Below, in pieces: positions 1 through 6,360 of a DNA stretch of 6,360 bases. The DNA is taken from assembly GCA_040386355.1 (NCBI GenBank), contig JAZKFP010000136.1, positions 1 through 6,360 on the forward strand. Direction: 5' to 3'. The translations under genes and the position numbers were made by a program. The stretch is from JAZKFP01 sp040386355. Lineage in GTDB: Bacteria > Pseudomonadota > Gammaproteobacteria > Pseudomonadales > UBA6940. The first letter of the stretch is position 1. Every line of letters begins with the position of its first letter. Below the pieces are notes generated by a model. That model saw only the letters and a list, made by a program, of their open reading frames with translations. It did not search any database and had not been told where the DNA came from.

Positions 1-515
1 ATTTAGTACAAACCTCTTTGCGTTCCTTGGTTGGTGAAATGGATTTAGATGAAGCGTTATCTTCGCGCGATCGAATTAAAACACGTCTAAAAGAATCGAT
101 TTCAAATGATATTGCAGATTGGGGAATCACTTTAAAAACCGTTGAGATTCAGGATATTAATCCTTCTGCAACTATGCAAAGCGCAATGGAAGAACAAGCT
201 GCTGCTGAACGCCAACGCCGTGCAACGGTAACGCGCGCTGAGGGTGGAAAATCCGCTGCCATTTTAGAAGCAGACGGAAGGCTTGAAGCTTCGCGTCGCG
301 ATGCTGAAGCACAAAAAGTACTAGCAGATGCCAGTCAATATTCGATTGCTGTGGTTGCTGAAGCGATTCAAAATCAGGATTTACCAGCATTGTATTTACT
401 AGGTGAAAAATATATCGACAGCATTAAAGCATTAGCTTCTTCAAATAATGCAAAAACTATTTTGTTACCTGCGGACATTGCTCAGACACTTCGAGGATTA
501 GTAAGCAGACCTTGA
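1..515 (+). CDS. SPFH/Band 7 (stomatin-like) membrane protease-associated protein, 3' part only
   Basis: This is the C-terminal 170 residues of a stomatin/prohibitin/flotillin-family protein. The frame is open to the left edge (first full codon at position 3), so the start lies outside the window, and an internal TTG at 18 should not be taken as the start. The end of the SPFH domain is recognisable: a TSLRSLVGEMDLDEALSSRD stretch, then a WGITLKTVEIQDI segment. An alanine-, glutamate- and arginine-rich coiled coil follows (about nt 165-345, with EEQAAAERQRR and RAEGGKSAAILEADGRLEA), as in QmcA and paraslipins. The N-terminal membrane anchor would be upstream. Family members form oligomeric membrane scaffolds, and many partner an NfeD-type protein. 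No nfeD follows here; the next gene, 33 bases on, is a DUF486 protein. The family call is firm; which subgroup and which partner are unknown. Confidence 0.93.
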   Translation, partial: LVQTSLRSLVGEMDLDEALSSRDRIKTRLKESISNDIADWGITLKTVEIQDINPSATMQSAMEEQAAAERQRRATVTRAEGGKSAAILEADGRLEASRRDAEAQKVLADASQYSIAVVAEAIQNQDLPALYLLGEKYIDSIKALASSNNAKTILLPADIAQTLRGLVSRP

Positions 516-548
516 TGCGCCCCTTCACAACTGAGTTTTAGATTTTGA

Positions 549-917
549 ATGATTTCTTCATTTTTAAGTAGCTGGTTTATTCCAGCTACAACTGTTTTGC
601 TTTTAATACTGTCGAATGTCTTTATGATATTTGCTTGGTATGGTCATCTTAAATACAAAGCTTCCCCACTATTTTTAGTAATTTTAATAAGTTGGGGGAT
701 CGCTTTTTTTGAATATTGTTTACAAGTTCCTGCCAACCGAATGGGTCATGCTTATTTTTCCGCAGCTCAACTAAAGACATTGCAAGAAGTTATCACTTTA
801 GTAGTTTTTGCTATATTTTCTGTTTACTTTTTAGGAGAGCCTTTGCATTGGAACCATGCAATAGGTTTTGCACTCATTGCTTTAGGCGCATTCTTTATCT
901 TTTATCGCTGGTCTTGA
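549..917 (+). CDS. DMT-family (DUF486) small four-helix membrane protein
   Basis: A 122-residue, strongly hydrophobic protein with four likely transmembrane helices (about residues 9-29, 38-56, 78-96 and 102-119). It matches the DUF486 branch of the drug/metabolite transporter superfamily. The conserved core is clear: SNVFMIFAWYGHLK, then SWGIAFFEYCLQVPANRMGH, then QLKTLQEVITLVVF, and a C-terminal GFALIALGAFFIFYRW. The length is normal for the family. The substrate is not known for this group, and such half-size proteins may need to dimerise. The ATG at 549 gives a typical N-terminus, although I see no strong Shine-Dalgarno upstream; translation may be coupled to, or depend on, the preceding SPFH gene, which ends 33 bases earlier with no visible terminator between. 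The family call is strong; the function is unassigned. Confidence 0.93.
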   Translation: MISSFLSSWFIPATTVLLLILSNVFMIFAWYGHLKYKASPLFLVILISWGIAFFEYCLQVPANRMGHAYFSAAQLKTLQEVITLVVFAIFSVYFLGEPLHWNHAIGFALIALGAFFIFYRWS

Positions 918-943
918 TAAAATAGCTATGGTTCAATCTCGCC

Positions 944-963
944 AATTGCTTAAAGCAATTTTT
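944..963 (+). terminator. Probable weak Rho-independent terminator after the DUF486 gene
   Basis: The arms AATTGC (944-949) and GCAATT (955-960) can form a 6-base-pair stem around a TTAAA loop, and the sequence runs TTTTT at 959-963. It lies 27 bases after the DUF486 stop codon and well before fadE. The stem is short and AU-rich, so termination may be partial. It suggests that fadE has its own promoter in 964-1090. Confidence 0.45.
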
Positions 964-1091
964 ACCATCATTTAATCGTTGCATGTTCACATAACATATG
1001 CCTTGGTTTGATTAAAAGAATTAAGTCGAACAATCAATGATGCATATCGCATATTGTCCACAAAATGTTTTGACTCGTTCAATACAATGTG

Positions 1092-1097
1092 AAGGGA
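1092..1097 (+). promoter_or_regulatory. Ribosome binding site that sets the fadE start
   Basis: AAGGGA lies 8 bases before the ATG at 1106, inside a longer purine run (GAAGGGAAG, 1091-1099). This spacing is near ideal. The in-frame ATG at 1037 and its neighbour at 1040 have no comparable purine tract. Starting at 1106 also places the hydrophobic FadE N-terminus right at the beginning of the protein and gives the usual family length. Confidence 0.75.
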
Positions 1098-1105
1098 AGT
1101 TTTAT

Positions 1106-3553
1106 ATGTCTTTTTTTATTCTTATATTGGCGCTAATTGCTTTGGCCTATGTCGGAGCCCCAGCAATTGGCTGGGTAGCAACGCTTGGAGTTGCTACCAT
1201 TTATTATAGTTTTTTTGCTGATGCACCAGTTTGGTTGGCAATAATGTTATGGGTTTTATATATTCCTACTGCAGTATTTCTCTGTATTCCACGAATTCGC
1301 CAACGAGTATTAACCAAACCTATTTTTTCCTGGTACCGAAAAGTATTACCTCCACTGTCAGAAACTGAACGAGAAGCAATGGAAGCTGGTGATGTAAGTT
1401 GGGATGGAGAATTATTTACTGGCAAACCAAATTGGGATTTGTTGCTTGAGCAAGAAGCCCCCAAATACAGTCCTGAAGAATTAGCTTTTCTTCAAGGTCC
1501 TGTAAATGATTTATGTCGAATGCTAGACGATTGGAAAATCACACACGAGAGTCGTGACTTACCAGAAGAAGTCTGGAGCTTTTTAAAAAGAGAAGGTTTT
1601 TTTGGAATGATTATTCCGAAAAAATTTGGAGGTCACGAATTCTCTGCACATGCACACTCCTCTATCGTTATGAAAATTGCCACACGTAGTATTTCAGCCG
1701 CGGTAACCGTCATGGTTCCAAATTCACTAGGACCCGCTGAATTACTATTGCATTACGGTACACCACGTCAGCAAGATTATTATTTGCCTCGATTGGTTAA
1801 TGGTGATGAAATTCCATGTTTTGCGTTAACTGGACCTGTTGCAGGTTCAGACGCTGGCGCATTAACCGACAGTGGAGTTGTATGTAAAGGAATGTGGGAC
1901 GGCAAAGAAACACTTGGCTTACGATTAAATTGGGAAAAAAGATATATAACTTTATCGCCGGTAGCTACCTTATTAGGTTTAGCTTTTAAAGTATTTGATC
2001 CAGATCATTTGTTAGGTGAAAAAGAAGAACTCGGTATTACCTGCGCATTAATTCCTACATCGCTAGATGGCGTATCCATTGGCACGCGTCACTTACCTTT
2101 AACATCCGTTTTTATGAATGGTCCAACCTGGGGTAAAGATGTTTTTATTCCTCTAGGCTTTATTATTGGCGGCGCTGAAAATGTTGGTAAAGGCTGGCGC
2201 ATGCTGATGAACTGTTTATCAGTAGGTCGTTCCATTTCATTACCCGCATTAAGTACAGGTGCTGGAAAATTATCTGCATTATCAAGCGGAGCTTATGCAC
2301 GCGTACGTCAACAATTTGGTGTGCCAATTGGTCAATTCGAAGGTATTCAAGAAGCATTAGGTCATGTTGGTGGGTTAACCTATTTGCTCGATGCAGGACG
2401 TTTATTTACGGCAGGTTTAGTCGATCGTGGTTTAAAACCTTCTGTTCCTTCTGCAATTTTAAAATATCACAATACAGAAATTATGCGGACTGTTATTGGT
2501 CATGCAATGGATATTCATGCAGGCCGTGCAGTTATTGCAGGTCCAAGAAACTATATTGCATCGGTGTATCAAGCGATTCCAATTAGCATTACCGTGGAAG
2601 GCGCAAATATTCTAACTCGAAGTTTAATGATATTTGGTCAAGGTGGAATTCGTTGCCATCCATTTATTTTAAAAGAAATGAAAACGATTGAACACGATAA
2701 TGAAGAATCATTAGTTGCTTTTGACGATGTGTTTTTCCAGCATTTTAAAGCTGGAATTCAAATGGCAGCGCGCTCTCTAGTTTTAGGTTTAACTCATAGT
2801 GCTTTCGGGGAAACGCCAAAATCTGCTGGTAATGTTGCTGTGTATTACAAACATTTATCACGTTTGTCTTCAGCATTCTTTTTACTTGCAAACGTTACCA
2901 TGGCAATACTTGGTGGAAAACTTAAATTTAAAGAAAGTACTTCTGCACGACTCGGTGACATTTTAAGTTATTTATATTTAGCATCGACTGCGCTTAAACA
3001 TTATCACGATGAAGGTCAACAGCAACAAGATCGGGTATTTCTTGATTATTCAGTACAATATTGTTTGTATAAAATTCAAGAGGCAATGCTTGATTTATTG
3101 AATCAATTCCCTATACCGGTTATAGGTTTTCTATTAAAAATTATTGTTATGCCGTTTGGTGCGTTATTTAAAAAACCATTGGATAAAACATTGCAGGGCA
3201 TCGTTCGTCAGTTGATGCAAATATCACCTGCACGAGAGCGATTAGTCGAAGGTGTTTATTACAATCTTGACCCAAAAGATCCGATTGGCAAAATGGAAAA
3301 CGCATTTCGCCATGTATTAGCTGCAGAACATTTAGAGAAGAAAGTGAAATCTGCTTTACGCAATGTACCTGGAATTGAATTTAAAAAACGTAATGGGGAA
3401 GAAAATTACCAAAAGTTAGTAGCGCAAAAAATTTTTACAGCTGAAGAAGCAAAACAATTACAGGAAAAAGATGCTTTGGTATGGGATGCCATTCAAGTTG
3501 ATGATTTTGAATGGAAGGACGCAAAGTTAAATCATATTGATCGAAGCTTTTAA
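1106..3553 (+). CDS. fadE: Acyl-CoA dehydrogenase FadE
   Basis: FadE is the FAD-dependent enzyme that oxidises acyl-CoA to trans-2-enoyl-CoA, the first step of beta-oxidation. From the ATG at 1106 it is 815 residues, essentially the length of E. coli FadE (814). Residues 1-60 are hydrophobic and probably hold two membrane segments. The conserved linker ends in KVLPPLSETEREAMEAGDVSWDGELF. The dehydrogenase core follows, with FFGMIIPKKFGG, VPNSLGPAELLLHYGT and CFALTGPVAGSDAGA from residue 238. ITVEGANILTRS contains Glu498, which aligns with the catalytic base of E. coli FadE. FGQGGIRCHP follows. From about residue 528 to the end is the bacterial ACDH C-terminal (DUF1974-type) domain, with SARLGDILSYLYLAS as a landmark. 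No frameshift or missing key residue is seen. The gene stands alone and converges on argB. I found no clear PsrA- or FadR-like operator upstream. Physiologically it implies fatty acid use; acyl chain preference cannot be read from sequence. Confidence 0.96.
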   Translation: MSFFILILALIALAYVGAPAIGWVATLGVATIYYSFFADAPVWLAIMLWVLYIPTAVFLCIPRIRQRVLTKPIFSWYRKVLPPLSETEREAMEAGDVSWDGELFTGKPNWDLLLEQEAPKYSPEELAFLQGPVNDLCRMLDDWKITHESRDLPEEVWSFLKREGFFGMIIPKKFGGHEFSAHAHSSIVMKIATRSISAAVTVMVPNSLGPAELLLHYGTPRQQDYYLPRLVNGDEIPCFALTGPVAGSDAGALTDSGVVCKGMWDGKETLGLRLNWEKRYITLSPVATLLGLAFKVFDPDHLLGEKEELGITCALIPTSLDGVSIGTRHLPLTSVFMNGPTWGKDVFIPLGFIIGGAENVGKGWRMLMNCLSVGRSISLPALSTGAGKLSALSSGAYARVRQQFGVPIGQFEGIQEALGHVGGLTYLLDAGRLFTAGLVDRGLKPSVPSAILKYHNTEIMRTVIGHAMDIHAGRAVIAGPRNYIASVYQAIPISITVEGANILTRSLMIFGQGGIRCHPFILKEMKTIEHDNEESLVAFDDVFFQHFKAGIQMAARSLVLGLTHSAFGETPKSAGNVAVYYKHLSRLSSAFFLLANVTMAILGGKLKFKESTSARLGDILSYLYLASTALKHYHDEGQQQQDRVFLDYSVQYCLYKIQEAMLDLLNQFPIPVIGFLLKIIVMPFGALFKKPLDKTLQGIVRQLMQISPARERLVEGVYYNLDPKDPIGKMENAFRHVLAAEHLEKKVKSALRNVPGIEFKKRNGEENYQKLVAQKIFTAEEAKQLQEKDALVWDAIQVDDFEWKDAKLNHIDRSF

Positions 3554-3569
3554 TTGGAATGCAGACATT

Positions 3570-3588
3570 ATCTTATGAAAGATTTTTT
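3570..3588 (+). terminator. Possible weak terminator after fadE
   Basis: The arms ATCTT (3570-3574) and AAGAT (3579-3583) form a 5-base-pair stem with an ATGA loop, followed directly by a run of T (3583-3588). It begins 17 bases after the fadE stop. The stem is short and AU-rich, so this is a tentative call. The much stronger GC-capped hairpin at 3604-3625 could also block the transcript. Confidence 0.3.
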
Positions 3589-3603
3589 GTGGGAAAGTAC
3601 ATG

Positions 3604-3625
3604 CGGGCGAATGATTATTCGCCCG
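3604..3625. repeat. Palindromic module, copy A
   Basis: CGGGCGAAT (3604-3612) and ATTCGCCCG (3617-3625) make a perfect 9-base-pair GC-capped stem with a four-base GATT loop. It lies 51 bases after the fadE stop and overlaps the left terminal repeat of the element. It is the most stable small hairpin on the fadE side and could act as a transcript end or stabiliser, though no T run follows it. Confidence 0.65.
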
Positions 3626-3785
3626 TGTTGAAGGCTACCTATTGCTTATTAAATATTCGACAGGTGTTTTAGTAAATCTTATGTGTATTTGTATATAGCA
3701 AACGCAGATTGGATTTCCTAAAACACTTTTCTAACCCTTAATAGAAAATAGGCAGCATTTAACACGGGCGAATAATTATTCGCCC
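3605..3785. repeat. 181-base long imperfect palindrome
   Basis: The segment is symmetric about position 3695. An ungapped hand alignment of 3605-3691 with the reverse complement of 3699-3785 gives 68 matches in 87 positions. The outer 28 positions carry only two mismatches, and blocks such as GTGTTTTAG (3664-3672) against CTAAAACAC (3718-3726) are exact. The arms could therefore pair over nearly the whole length as RNA or as extruded DNA. The 5-base word TACAT occurs just outside both ends (3598-3602 and 3787-3791), which could be a target duplication or chance. Such a fold between convergent genes would stop or protect both transcripts, though this is inferred. Confidence 0.75.
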
Positions 3786-3790
3786 CTACA
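3766..3790. repeat. Palindromic module, copy B
   Basis: Positions 3766-3785 (GGGCGAATAATTATTCGCCC) are a perfect 20-base palindrome, followed by CTACA. Together with its upstream flank (AACAC before it), it is the inverted counterpart of copy A. From memory, GGGCGAA...TTCGCCCCTACA words occur as dispersed intergenic repeats in unrelated bacteria; I could not check this. Confidence 0.65.
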
Positions 3791-3888
3791 TTATTTGTTA
3801 AAGTTATGGGGTTGTGTTGAGGTTTGGTATCAGAAGAAATTCAGGTAAATTTCTACGTAATTTATAGATCAACGGGTGATGGTTGGTG

Positions 3889-3913
3889 TGTAGGGACAAA
3901 ACATTTTTCGCCC
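3889..3913. repeat. Degenerate palindromic module, copy C (inverted)
   Basis: Read on the minus strand, this 25-base stretch starts GGGCGAA and ends CCCTACA. It agrees with copy B (3766-3790) at 20 of 25 positions. Its own stem is interrupted: three G:C pairs, a 2x2 internal loop, then four A:T pairs around an ATG loop. It merges with the right terminal repeat and is the first copy met by transcription leaving argB. Confidence 0.55.
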
Positions 3914-3967
3914 GCATGTACTTTCGCACAACATATCACTTGTAGATTATAACCTGCAAAATCATTC

Positions 3968-4849
3968 TTATTCATGATGACGAATCAACGTACCCACACC
4001 CTCATCCGTTAGAATTTCTAACAACACTGCATGTGGTACACGACCGTCAATAATATGCGCATGCTTTACACCCGATGCGACAGCTTTTAATGCGGAGTTA
4101 ATTTTTGGCAACATTCCACCGTGAATTGTGCCATCTGCAATAAGTTCGTTTACTTGCAGCGTGGTTAACCCGGTTAATAACTCACCTTGTCGACCTAATA
4201 ATCCACTGATATTTGTCAGCATGATTAATTTTTCAGCTTTTAAAACCGATGCTAATTCTTGTGCAACAATATCTGCGTTAATGTTATAGGCAGCGCCATC
4301 AGCGCCCATACCAACTGGTGCAACGACGGGAATAAATTTACTTTCTATTAATGATCGTAATAATCGATCATCGATAGAATCCACTTCGCCGACATGACCG
4401 AGATCTACTTCTTTACCTTCAATGTGCATACGCAATTTTGAAGCGCGAATTAAATGCCCATCTTGACCAGTAATACCAACCGCACGTCCGCCGTGTGATT
4501 GTATATTTTTAACGATTTCTTTATTAACTAAACCACCCAAAACCATTTGAACGATTTCCATGGTTTCGGAATCTGTTACGCGCATGCCTTCAATAAATTC
4601 AGACGTTTTACCAACACGCGATAACCATTGACCAATTTGTGGTCCACCACCATGCACAATAATGGGATGAATGCCGACAAGCTTTAATAAAACTAAATCT
4701 CGTGCAAAGCTGCTTTTTAATTCGTCATCAATCATAGCGTTGCCGCCGTATTTAATAACAAAAATTTTGCCCGCAAATCGACGGATATAAGGTAAAGCTT
4801 TGATTAAAACGGGCGCGACGTTACTCGCTTGTTCAGGAGAAAGTGTCAT
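3968..4849 (-). CDS. argB: Acetylglutamate kinase (N-acetyl-L-glutamate 5-kinase)
   Basis: ArgB phosphorylates N-acetylglutamate with ATP, the second step of arginine synthesis, in the cytoplasm. From the ATG at 4849 it has 293 residues, a normal length. Clear amino-acid-kinase motifs are present: KYGGNAM from Lys33, HGGGPQIG from His66, GMRVTD at 88-93, YNINAD at 188-193 and GGMLPKI at 244-250, then DGRVPHAVLLEI and a C-terminal TDEGVGT. The N-terminal helix (MTLSPEQASNVAPVLIKALPYIRRF) closely resembles that of Pseudomonas ArgB. In that hexameric type the helix links dimers and goes with feedback inhibition by arginine, so the same is inferred here. The N-terminal match also supports ATG at 4849 over an in-frame TTG at 4861. 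It follows algC on the same strand after 186 bases and faces fadE. All key motifs are intact. Confidence 0.97.
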   Translation of the reverse strand: MTLSPEQASNVAPVLIKALPYIRRFAGKIFVIKYGGNAMIDDELKSSFARDLVLLKLVGIHPIIVHGGGPQIGQWLSRVGKTSEFIEGMRVTDSETMEIVQMVLGGLVNKEIVKNIQSHGGRAVGITGQDGHLIRASKLRMHIEGKEVDLGHVGEVDSIDDRLLRSLIESKFIPVVAPVGMGADGAAYNINADIVAQELASVLKAEKLIMLTNISGLLGRQGELLTGLTTLQVNELIADGTIHGGMLPKINSALKAVASGVKHAHIIDGRVPHAVLLEILTDEGVGTLIRHHE

Positions 4850-4853
4850 TCTA

Positions 4854-4859
4854 CTTTCC
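4854..4859 (-). promoter_or_regulatory. argB: Ribosome binding site that sets the argB start
   Basis: On the minus strand GGAAAG sits 4 bases before the ATG at 4849, with the GGA core 7 bases from it. The alternative TTG start at 4861 would overlap this site and has no purine tract of its own at good spacing. This supports the 293-residue product beginning MTLSPEQ. Confidence 0.65.
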
Positions 4860-4882
4860 AATATTTCATTGAGCTTTCCGCA

Positions 4883-4981
4883 GAATAATTTTCCAGATTG
4901 TTGTCCAGTTACTTACCTGCTCACGCACTTTTGAGTACGCTCCGCGGGCTCATTTCATGGACGCCTACTGGAAAACAATTC
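4883..4981. repeat. Small GC-rich inverted-repeat block between algC and argB
   Basis: The ends 4883-4896 and 4968-4981 are inverted repeats matching at 12 of 14 positions (GAATAATTTTCCAG against the complement of CTGGAAAACAATTC). A second nested pair, 4900-4909 and 4967-4976, matches at 9 of 10. The interior is clearly richer in G and C than its surroundings (28 of 48 bases in 4918-4965) and includes CCGCGG at 4942-4947 and a possible minus-strand GCGTAC/GTGCGT hairpin with wobble pairs. No open frame of note is seen. It looks like a short dispersed intergenic repeat lying in the algC-argB spacer, but a regulatory leader of argB cannot be excluded. Confidence 0.45.
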
Positions 4982-5035
4982 TACGTTTGGCATGGCTAAA
5001 CAATAGATGATTTAATCATTTAAATTTATTTAAAA

Positions 5036-6360
5036 TTAAAATGGTAAATCTAAATCCGAATCAATTTCTAATAAAATGGTGCGGAATTTATCTTTAATTT
5101 CTTCAAGCGTGTTTTCATCGTCGGCTTCAAAACGCGCGACTAACATGGGTGTTGTATTGGATGCGCGTAACAAACCCCAGCCATTTTCATAATCAATACG
5201 TAAACCATCAATGGTAGTTTTTTTACCGCCAAAATCAGCGGCTTTTTCGATCATCGCATCAACGATTAAGAATTTACTGGCTTCAGTTACAGCAATATTT
5301 ATTTCAGGCGTTGTCATTTTCTTTGGATAACTTTCAAAAACTTCTCCAGAAGTTTTATTAATTTCAGAGAGAATTTCTAAAACACGTGCTGCAGTGTATA
5401 AAGCATCGTCAAAACCATACCAACGATCATTAAAGAAAATATGTCCACTCATTTCGCCAGCAAGCGCTGCTTTGGTTTCTTTTAATTTTGCTTTGATTAA
5501 AGAATGTCCAGTGCGGCTCATGATAGGTTTACCGCCCCACGAGCTAATTAAGTTTGCTAAATCGGAGGTACATTTCACATCGAAAATAATTGAGGCGCCA
5601 GGATTTTTCTTTAAAACGTCTTGCGAAATAAGCATCATCAGTCGATCAGGATAAATAATTTCACCCGTATTTGTCACAATACCGATTCGATCGCCGTCGC
5701 CGTCAAATGCAATACCAAAATCAGCACCGACTTCCGTCACTTTTTGAATTAAATCTTTTAAATTTTCTGGTTTTGAAGGATCAGGATGATGGTTAGGAAA
5801 CATGCCGTCGACTTCATTGAATAACGAATCAACACGCGCACCCAACTGTTGAAATAAATGCGGGACCATACAACCGGTGACACCGTTTCCACAATCAATT
5901 ACCACATGTAATGGACGACTTAAAATTACGTCGGAAGCAATACGATCAGTATAAGCCGATGATACGTCTTGAATATCTTCAGAACCTTCACCAGAAACAA
6001 AGTTTTTCTGTTTAATTCTCTGATACAAACTTTGAATACTGTCACCCGACAATGTATTGCCACCTAAGACAATTTTTAAACCATTATAATTTGGAGGGTT
6101 GTGACTGCCGGTCAACATGACACCCGACTGTGTTTTTAGATGATAGGTTGCGAAATATAAGACTGGTGTAGGGACCATCCCAATATCAATTACTGCTAAA
6201 CCTGAATCTTGCAAACCACTTTTTAGTGCTGCAATTAAAATTGGACCTGAAATGCGACCATCGCGTGCAACACAAATCGAAGTTTGATTAAGTTCTATTG
6301 CTTCGGAACCTATTGCGCGTCCTATCCAATACATGACTTCTTCATTTAAATCTTGATTCA
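5036..6360 (-). CDS. algC: Phosphomannomutase/phosphoglucomutase (AlgC type), start outside the window
   Basis: An alpha-D-phosphohexomutase that interconverts the 1- and 6-phosphates of mannose or glucose, feeding synthesis of surface polysaccharides such as LPS. The frame stays open through the right edge, with NQDLNEEV before the internal ATG at 6334. The family's FxxYDIRG N-terminus therefore lies off the window; about 25-30 residues are missing compared with the 463-residue Pseudomonas AlgC. Visible motifs in order are IGRAIGSEA, then the phosphoserine loop TGSHNPPNYNG (catalytic Ser at 6104-6106), the metal site DGDGDR (5687-5704), the sugar-binding GEMSGHIFF, and the phosphate-binding RASNTTP (5147-5167). 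TGSHNP rather than TASHNP is the AlgC-like form. All four domains appear intact. argB follows on the same strand. Dual mannose/glucose specificity is inferred from the family. Confidence 0.95.
   Translation of the reverse strand, partial: NQDLNEEVMYWIGRAIGSEAIELNQTSICVARDGRISGPILIAALKSGLQDSGLAVIDIGMVPTPVLYFATYHLKTQSGVMLTGSHNPPNYNGLKIVLGGNTLSGDSIQSLYQRIKQKNFVSGEGSEDIQDVSSAYTDRIASDVILSRPLHVVIDCGNGVTGCMVPHLFQQLGARVDSLFNEVDGMFPNHHPDPSKPENLKDLIQKVTEVGADFGIAFDGDGDRIGIVTNTGEIIYPDRLMMLISQDVLKKNPGASIIFDVKCTSDLANLISSWGGKPIMSRTGHSLIKAKLKETKAALAGEMSGHIFFNDRWYGFDDALYTAARVLEILSEINKTSGEVFESYPKKMTTPEINIAVTEASKFLIVDAMIEKAADFGGKKTTIDGLRIDYENGWGLLRASNTTPMLVARFEADDENTLEEIKDKFRTILLEIDSDLDLPF

Larger units (their letters stand above)
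3587..3931. repeat. 345-base MITE-like element with 25-base terminal inverted repeats
   Basis: This fills most of the 414-base gap between the convergent fadE and argB genes. The left end 3587-3611 and the reverse complement of the right end 3907-3931 agree at 24 of 25 positions; the single difference is at 3592/3926. The shared core reads GAAAGTACATGCGGGCGAA. There is no open frame of note inside and no transposase. No target-site duplication is visible just outside the ends. Between the ends lie a long imperfect palindrome (3605-3785) and an asymmetric part (3786-3906) that contains a small AGAAATT/AATTTCT hairpin (3835-3854). The ends and symmetry are directly visible; that it is a mobile, dispersed element is inference. 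It could instead be several repeats that accumulated at one spot. Confidence 0.7.

Noticed and set aside
1037..1105. Longer fadE start at ATG 1037, adding 23 residues
   Set aside because: The added stretch lacks a ribosome binding site and does not resemble the hydrophobic FadE N-terminus, whereas ATG 1106 has AAGGGA at 8 bases and gives the usual 815-residue length.
964..1105. Promoter or operator for fadE, including a near-palindrome GCATGTT...AACATATGC (981-1001), TTGATT at 1008 and TACAAT at 1083
   Set aside because: No -35 and -10 pair with proper spacing could be assembled, the palindrome is interrupted by two extra bases, and no known fatty-acid regulator site was recognised.
3604..3913. 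CRISPR-like array suggested by three repeat copies
   Set aside because: The copies are in mixed orientation, unevenly spaced (roughly 140 and 100 bases apart) and are self-palindromic modules; there are no cas genes.
4850..4861. TTG start for argB at 4861
   Set aside because: The TTG overlaps the good GGAAAG site that serves ATG 4849, and the family N-terminus begins at MTLS.
5007..5019. ATGAT/ATCAT hairpin after algC as a terminator
   Set aside because: Only five AT-rich pairs with a three-base loop and no T run after it on the minus strand.
5394..5654. Open frame antisense to algC
   Set aside because: It lies wholly within the well-supported algC gene, has no family resemblance, and is explained as a shadow of its codons. 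The same applies to open frames at 172-390, 716-925, 1204-1464 and 2163-2357.

Overview
The window looks like chromosomal DNA from an AT-rich gammaproteobacterium. The FadE-type acyl-CoA dehydrogenase, the arginine-sensitive form of ArgB and the order algC then argB all fit this class. As I remember Coxiella and relatives, argB follows algC there too, so Legionellales is my best guess at order level, but this was not tested. Coding content is ordinary housekeeping metabolism. I found no phage, plasmid, toxin, defence or secretion genes.

Layout. The plus strand carries the 3' part of an SPFH/stomatin-like membrane protein gene (1-515), a small four-helix DMT-family (DUF486) membrane protein (549-917), a probable weak terminator (944-963) and a full-length fadE (1106-3553). 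The minus strand carries algC (phosphomannomutase/phosphoglucomutase, cut by the right edge, 5036-6360) followed downstream by argB (3968-4849). fadE and argB converge on a 414-base intergenic region.

The most unusual part is that convergent gap. Positions 3587-3931 form a 345-base element bounded by 25-base inverted repeats that match at 24 positions. Inside it, 3605-3785 is a long imperfect palindrome (68 of 87 arm positions pair by hand alignment). It contains three copies of a small GGGCGAA...TTCGCCC palindromic module. It encodes nothing visible, so it resembles a MITE-like or REP-like non-autonomous repeat. A second, smaller GC-rich inverted-repeat block (4883-4981) separates algC from argB.

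How the genes work together. algC and argB probably share a transcript but act in different pathways: sugar-phosphate supply for surface polysaccharide, and arginine synthesis. fadE catalyses the first step of fatty acid beta-oxidation at the membrane. The SPFH and DUF486 genes are 33 bases apart and probably co-transcribed, but nothing in the sequence shows a shared function. I do not see a new multi-gene system here; the noteworthy signals are the intergenic repeats.
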